Shown piece after piece: positions 58,331-64,000 of a stretch of DNA of 64,000 nt. The notes under the pieces were generated by a model that had not been told where the DNA came from, did not search any database, and saw only the letters and a list, made by a program, of their open reading frames with translations. Numbering within the stretch: position 1 is the stretch's first letter; each line of letters opens with the position of its first letter. Location: NCBI RefSeq assembly GCF_947179165.1, contig NC_077245.1, forward strand, positions 35,519,286-35,583,285, read 5' to 3'. The stretch is from Solanum dulcamara. Taxonomy: Eukaryota > Streptophyta > Magnoliopsida > Solanales > Solanaceae. The translations under genes and the position numbers were made by a program.

Positions 58331-59935
58331 TGATAATAAGAGTTTGCAATACATCTTTAGTCAGAAAAAGCTCAACTTGAGGCAAATCAGATGGCTATAG
58401 TTGCTCAAGGATTATGACATAAGAACTCTCTATCACCTTGGTAAATCTAATATTGTTCCTGATGCTATTATCAGGTTATCTATGGGTAGCACTGCCCATG
58501 TTGAGGAAGGAAGGAAAGAATTGGCTAAAAAAGTGGATAGGTTAGCCCAATTATGAGTCCAGCTTGAGGAGTCTAGGGAAGGTGGAGTTAATATTCAAAA
58601 TAGGTCTGTATCATTTCTGGTGGAAGAGGTAAAAGAAACGAAATACCAAGATCATGCTATACTTCAATTGAAGGAAGTTGCTCACAAACAAAAAGTGATG
58701 GTTTTCTTGAAAGAGGAAGATGGTGTGTTGAGGTACCAAAATAAATTGTGTGTCCCGAATGTTGATGATGTCTGATAGAGGATTATGGCTGAATCTCATA
58801 GTTCCAGATACTCTATTCATCCTGGTTCTACAAAGATGTACCATGACTTGAGAATAGTCAATTGGTGGAGTGGAATGAAGAGAGATGTTGTTGAATTTGT
58901 TTCTAAGTGCCCAAATTGTCAACAGGTTAAAGATGAGCATCAAAGGTCGTGTGGGTTAGCTCAGAACTTTGAAAACCCTGAATGAATGTGGGAGATGATT
59001 AATATGGACTCCCAAAAGTAGAACGATTCAATTTGGGTTATTATGGATAGAATGACCAAATCATCCTACTTCTTGGCAATTAAGACGACAGACACCACAG
59101 ACGATTATGCCAAATTATATATCCGAGAGATTGTCAGATTGCATGGGGTTCCCTTGTGTATCATCTGAGACAGAAGAGCTCAATTCACCTCCCAATTTTA
59201 GAGATCTTTTCAAAAAAGACTGGGTTCATAGGTGAATCTTAGTACAACCTTTCATTCCCAAGCAGATGGCCAGGCAGAGCGTACCATTTCGATATTGGAG
59301 GATATGTTGAGGGCATGTATACTTGACTTCAAAGGTAATTGGAATGATCACTTACCTATCATTGATTTCACATACAATATTAACTATCATGCAAGTATTT
59401 AGATGGCTCCCTATCAAGCTTTGTATAAAAGGAGATGCAGACCACCAATTGGGTGGTTTAAAGTTGGTAAAGATGAGTTGATTGGGCCTGATTTTGTTTA
59501 GCAATCTATGGAGAAGGTGAAGGTTATTCGAGAGAGGATGATGACAGCACAAAGACATTAGAAATCTTATACTGATGTGAGAAGGAGAGACTTAGAGTTT
59601 GAGGGGAATGATTGGGTGTACTTAAAAGTGTCAATCGTGAAGGGTGTCATGCGGTTTGTGAAGAAGGAAAATCTTAGTCCTCGATACATTGGTCCTTACC
59701 AGATTGTGAGGAGGATTGGGCGTGTCTCTTATGAGTTAGGGTTACCCTCTCAGTTAGCCTTAATTCATCTGGTATTTCACGTCTCTATATTGAAGAAGTA
59801 CTTGGGAGATCCTTTATTAGTAGTTCCGATTGATAGTATTTGAGATAAGGATAGTTTGTCCTATAAAGAGATTCCGGTCCAAATTTTTGATCGTCAGGTT
59901 CACAAATTGAGGACCAAAGAGATTACCTCAATCAG
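58331..59935 (+). pseudogene. Integrase and partial chromodomain of the third gypsy fragment
   Basis: After more frameshifts, integrase appears with its HHCC finger (HSSRYSIHPGSTKMYHDL, then CPNCQQVKDEHQRS near 58905-58950). Core traces follow (MTKSSYFL, ETV/IVRLHGVPL and GQAERTIS near 59040-59290), and then the C-terminal DWVYLKVSIVKGVMRF and LVFHVSILKKYLGDP (59600-59810). The chromodomain start IPVQIFDRQVHKLRTKE is present, but the sequence ends at ITSIRI, cut at ~59935 by the second arm of the inverted repeat. No 3' LTR follows. Confidence 0.85.
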
Positions 59936-59941
59936 GATCCG

Positions 59942-59998
59942 ATTCCCATTCCCTTTCTTACCAATCTCATAACTAGATTGTTGACACCTAATTTTTAA
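59942..59998 (+). repeat. Right arm of the ~55-bp inverted repeat
   Basis: It reads TTCCCATTCCCTTTCTTACC, then AATCTCATAACTAGAT and TGTTGACACCTAATTTTTAA, matching the reverse complement of 56223-56276 with about five substitutions. Beyond the arm the outer sequences differ on the two sides. Confidence 0.85.
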
Positions 59999-61979
59999 CT
60001 GACTTAAAACCCACCACAAAAACTTGCCACTCCCTCTTCTCTCTTGTCTCATATACCTCCGTCTCTCTCCATATTAGGCGAGATAGACAACTTCAATTAT
60101 CGCCTATCTCTCTGTCCCTCCCTTCTCTTGTAAAATCTCGTCATGAAAGAGAACAAGACAGCCACCGTCTTCTCCTCTTCTCCAACTGGCAAGGCTCCGA
60201 TGATACCCTAAGCGGCGCACCTTCTCTCTCTTCCTCTTGTCTTTCTATCATGCATAGTCGCTACGCTAGAGGACCCACCCGACGCCTCTCATATTTTTCC
60301 TCTCCCCTAGTCTGTTACCAATGATGAATATCATCGCCATCGTACCACCGCGACTGGTGGAGACCAACCAGTCAATGCTGCTATCTATTCTCTCTCGTCT
60401 CCGTCGCTGCTCCTCATCAAAAGTCGAAAGCAATAAAACTCCGGCAAAAACTGAGACAACGACGAGCATCACCTTGGACATGCTTCTGGTCAAACAAAGG
60501 CTTGAGGTTTGGGTTTGTTAAAGATGGATCTTGACAGATCTGTCCCGGTTCATTCACTTTCTTTGTTTTCAAATTATTTCATGCTTAAGAATCTTCTTCC
60601 TCTGAAATCATCTCTTGTTTGGTGTTAATTTTTGATAATTATCAATATTTAACAAACTATGCACTATGTGGAAATTCCATCTTTGTTGTCAAAATTATGT
60701 TTTAGCTTGAATCACTTAGCTCAACTGATTGTTCATCCTTGATATGCTAATTGTATTTATTAAAATCCCCTTTTGTTGGAATTGCTTTTAAAAAATTGAT
60801 TAAGAGCTTCTACTACTTTGTGTATTTGGCTTAATTTTTACAACTTGACTTACTAATGGGTTAGTAAATTTCAAAATTAAATTTAGTATAGGATAATATT
60901 CTATGATTGATTTTGCTGACTTTGATTATTACTTATTCTTATTATGGTAAATTGATATTGTTAGTTTGATCTTCTTATGGTAAATATCGTTTGTGAATAC
61001 ATATCTATTAGTTTTTTGATTCAATTTAATTTAGTGAATTAACATACCAATTGATTGATTTTCTCAATTTTGGATTATTTTAATTGTTCCTTAATTAGCT
61101 TTGAAAAGAAATAAGTTTTCTACCTTTATTGGTTTTTGATTCAGTCTTTCGTTTGAATTGTTTATTTATGGTTAATTTGCTATAATTTAGATGCTGAATA
61201 GGAATAGAGAGAATTTGATATATTAGGAAAGAATTTTTCTTTTTATTGTATAATTGAATATGTGGAGTTAGTGTAATATATTTAATTATATAGGACTTTC
61301 TTTTTATTTGCCTGATTTTGGTATCACCGTTGCTTCTTATATGATTTCTTAGTAAATTAGTCATGATGTTGATCGATGTTCTTTATTTTAAGAAATCCCC
61401 TTTTCTTAAGCCTAATTTTTAGTAAAATATTGACTGAATCACAGACTTAATCGATTTATTGTTTTACTCCTTCATATTTGGTTACTTTAGATTATTAATT
61501 TTATTTTCCTCTCTTTTGCTTTTCTTGTATTGACTTGGGTTTACTACTATATAAAGAGAGTTTTTTCTCTCATTCTGATCACGCTTCCACCAAGCACAAA
61601 ACTTCATACTCTCAAAAGCAGTTATTGTTCTCTTTATATTTTGACTCCAAAAAGCTTCATTGTTGTGATTCTGCTGCTTTAATTTTACTAAATCAAGTCT
61701 TACTTCGCTGATTAATTATCTTCTCAACCGTTTAGTAACCTTGTCTAGCATACTTTAGTTCTTGCATTCTTCATTTTTTTCAATTGTTTGTTATTAAAAG
61801 AAAGCACCCAGGTGCCTTATCCTTTCTTTATGGACCGATATTGGTTGCTTCATGTATCATTCTTTATGGCTATTTAATTAAAGACCGATATGTCTGAGTT
61901 CTTGTCTGATTTTTCCTACTTTTAAATAGTATTGTCTATTTATGAATTTAATAGCTACGTGGATTCATTTAATATTTTA
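59978..61979 (+). repeat. Probable 5' part of a TAT-type LTR
   Basis: It begins TTGTTGACACCTAATTTTT, the kind of start I know from TAT-clade LTRs, and has a TATA box at 61548-61556 followed by a likely initiation region (CTTCATACTCTCAAAAGC near 61602). The first ~550 bp are C-rich with TCTCTC tracts; the middle is AT-rich. No convincing coding region is present. It ends where a fragment of a family-2 LTR begins, so it is truncated before R/U5 is complete. The assignment is tentative because no second copy is in the window. Confidence 0.45.
61548..61556 (+). promoter_or_regulatory. TATA box in the LTR-like region
   Basis: TATATAAAG is followed ~55 bp later by an A/C-rich start-like sequence, which fits an LTR promoter reading to the right. 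Confidence 0.5.
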
Positions 61980-62291
61980 CTAGCTACGTGGATGAATATG
62001 ATCTTCAACCTCAACCCCTACATTATGAGACAATGTAGGAAAAAGTATGCATTAGTACGTTGGAATGTACTAAGTATGTAGGAAATGCAATGCATAAAAA
62101 ACTATGTTTGTACAAATGACCATTTTACATAGCATGATAGGAGAAGTAGTCGAAAATCATAAGTGGTCTTTAAGATTGACCAATGCATAATAAAACATAA
62201 CAGTATCATGTAAAGTAAAATATAGGATTAGTCATTTAAAACATAAAACAAGACCATATATATGTGGGATAGAAACCATAACCGACAATAA
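61980..62291 (-). repeat. Fragment of a family-2 LTR, minus strand
   Basis: It aligns with 51430-51710 of solo LTR 51084-53292: CCCCTACATTATGAGACAAT, then GCATTAGTACGTTGGAATG and ATATGTGGGATAGAAACC. It is interrupted at 62292 by the start of a family-1 LTR; the bases just before are AATAA, a candidate target duplication whose other copy would lie beyond the window. Confidence 0.8.
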
Positions 62292-64000
62292 TGTTATGCC
62301 CCGTACTTTTGTACCTTGAATGTGTTCCTAACCTTCTTAAAAATGGACTTGTGATGCCCTACTATCAACACATATCAAATAACTCTAAAGAAAAAAGAAT
62401 GCGATACCCTATGAGAGAGAAGGTTGAAAATAGGGCTAGGAGAGTCCGGAAGGAGTTGGAGACAAGTAACAAGTCATAGGACTCGACTTACCTATGTAAG
62501 CTACTAATTTAGAAGTCTTACATACTTAAGCCACTTGATTACATACCAATCTTACGTAGCAAGGATTACATAGGTCCTTAAATTAAGACGAGATTACGAA
62601 CCCACGAGGGAGAGAAGAGAATGACACATGGCAGCAAGAAGAGGTGCCACATGGCAACTTGGGAAAGTGACACATGGCAGAAGTTGACCCACCTGCTTGG
62701 GTTCATATAGGTGACCCACCTTCTTGGAGGGGGTGGTGGTGGATCCCACTGCCATATGGCAGCCTAGGGGTGGTTGCATAGTTGAGGTGGCTTAATAAGG
62801 GCTTGACATGTGTCACCCTTGGGCGCTGATACTTGTCACCTCCTAAGGGAGTGTATATACACATGTAAATATGGATAAACTTAAGTAACATAAATTTACT
62901 GGTTGGGGCAGCATGGAAGTGAAGCAAGCAGCCCCACCAATTTTCAGCGTGTTTAGAGAACTTCCGAGTTGCATTTCGGCAAGTTTTGGATAAGGTAAGG
63001 TATTTCTTTTCAATTTGGAGTTTATGGTATGGTTGTGGAGCATATTATATGTCTTTTATGTGGCTGGAAGTATAAAAAGTTCATAAAGATGCTTGGTGTT
63101 AGAGTTGTTAAAGGTTGCATAGTGTTGTTGCGATTATGGTGCTGCGATGGAAGATGGTTTTATGGTGTGTTGCAGGGATGGAACACTTCCCAAAAGAGGT
63201 GTGGGAGCTTCTGGTTGCAGCAACATGACCCTCCATTTCGTATGGTTAAAGGTTTTGCAAAATAGAGACTAGAAACCCTATTTTGGATATCATAATTTTG
63301 AGCGAGGCATTTGGAGTTTGTATTGTGTAATATTCATGTGAATTGGTTGTATATATGCTGAAGGTTGTTTTTGTTGTTGGTTGGCTGTAATGATTAGGGA
63401 TGTTATTGGAAATTCATATAGGGCATGTTATAGGGGAGGTGCTGCCCAATTTCTGTGAACTCCTTAACTAACTAAAGAACTAGTCGAGGAGACGAGCGAG
63501 GAAATGAGTTCTATGAATACCCATATGAACGAAATGATACGTATATCTTCGAGCATAAAGTGAGCGAACGAAACTTAATATGCTGGAAAATCAAGGGTGG
63601 TTGATATTCGTATTGCTTCCGTGTTGAATAGGTTCAAAGAACGACGAGGCGAATGTGACGAAGAGTAACTCGTAAGAGGTATGTAAAGCTATCTCTCTTT
63701 CCTTTTGGCATGTCTTAGCCTTAAGTGGGTTATATATGAAATGTGGGGATAATTCCATTCCTAGAACTCCAAGTACGCCTCATAATCCCTATCCACTGCT
63801 TGATATTGGAACCCCTTCAAGAATTGAGCATTGCCTTTGAAGGCTTCTACATGGTTAAAAGTAGTGTATGGAAAGCTACCTTTCCCTTCTCTTGATATGT
63901 ACTGGGCATGAAAATGAGGTTATGATGCCATGTTTATTCACCTAGCCCCATGATGGGCTGAGTACAAAATATGTACATGATGACCACATGAAGGGAAGTA
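62292..64000 (+). repeat. Family-1 chromovirus LTR, first 1.7 kb, runs off the window
   Basis: It starts TGTTATGCCCCGTAC and follows solo LTR 41871-44914 through the same landmarks: GGACTCGACTTACCTATGT, a CACATGGCAG-rich U3, GATAAGGTAAGGTATTTC near 62991 and CATTTCGTATGGTTAAAGG near 63235. Whether it is a solo LTR or the left end of a full element cannot be seen. Confidence 0.85.

Noticed and set aside
60321..60521. 66-codon frame with overlapping minus-strand frame (60266-60493)
   Set aside because: It lies in a C-rich part of an LTR-like region; both frames are short and show no recognisable domain.
1..64000. tRNA genes, host protein-coding genes
   Set aside because: I scanned both strands and saw no tRNA-like B-box/cloverleaf and no coding region outside retroelement pol and gag; a tool-based scan could still find something small.

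Overview
This window reads as plant nuclear heterochromatin built almost wholly of nested, decayed LTR retrotransposons. I found no intact host gene, tRNA gene, functional rRNA gene or CRISPR array. The AT-rich base composition, the Ty3/gypsy pol genes carrying an integrase C-terminal chromodomain, and LTR termini such as TGTCACGACCCAACCCC and TGTTACGCCCC are what I associate with Solanaceae (a Solanum-like genome). That assignment rests on recollection of those repeat families and was not searched.

Layout. (1) 290-8196: a minus-strand TAT/Ogre-type non-autonomous element. It has a 2.28-kb 5' LTR (5921-8196), a primer-binding site (5899-5916), about 5 kb of internal DNA without recognisable pol, tandem repeats next to the 3' LTR, and a 3' LTR cut down to 290-816. 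(2) 8333-20067: a minus-strand chromovirus. Its long 3' LTR lies in two pieces (8333-10114 and 13769-15772) around another LTR of the same family (10115-13768). Then come a polypurine tract, integrase and chromodomain remnants, a 5S rRNA-derived block (17250-17355), an initiator-Met-type PBS (19483-19494) and a 5' LTR stub. (3) 20068-45978: remains of a plus-strand Ty3/gypsy 'host' element. Its gag, protease, RT and integrase are split by a solo LTR (22302-25909, which contains another solo LTR, 22747-24158), by a second gypsy element (26721-39650, which contains a third element, 27040-32718), by a 3-kb solo LTR (41871-44914) and by a 226-bp MITE (45308-45533). (4) 45979-54629: another gypsy-like element with a 3.5-kb 5' LTR, whose interior is split by solo LTR 51084-53292. 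(5) 54630-64000: an LTR fragment, a gag-pol block (56278-59935) bounded by a 55-bp inverted repeat, a TGTTGACACC-type LTR start with a TATA box, an LTR scrap, and the first 1.7 kb of another long chromovirus LTR.

The best-supported statements are insertion boundaries with perfect target-site duplications: CATAT (22747-24158), AAGTC (27040-32718), ATGGT (41871-44914), TGA (45308-45533) and ATCTG (51084-53292). In several cases the interrupted coding frame of the host element also resumes on the far side. All coding regions are pseudogenes; in the best-preserved pol (34435-37146) nearly every stop codon is explained by a C-to-T or G-to-A transition, as expected from deamination of methylated cytosines.

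I looked for an undescribed biological system and did not find a convincing one. The items most worth a second look are the inverted repeat around 56223-59998, the conserved splice-donor-like and hairpin modules in the long chromovirus LTRs, the 5S-derived block, and the noncanonical TA...TA LTR ends of the 27040-32718 element.
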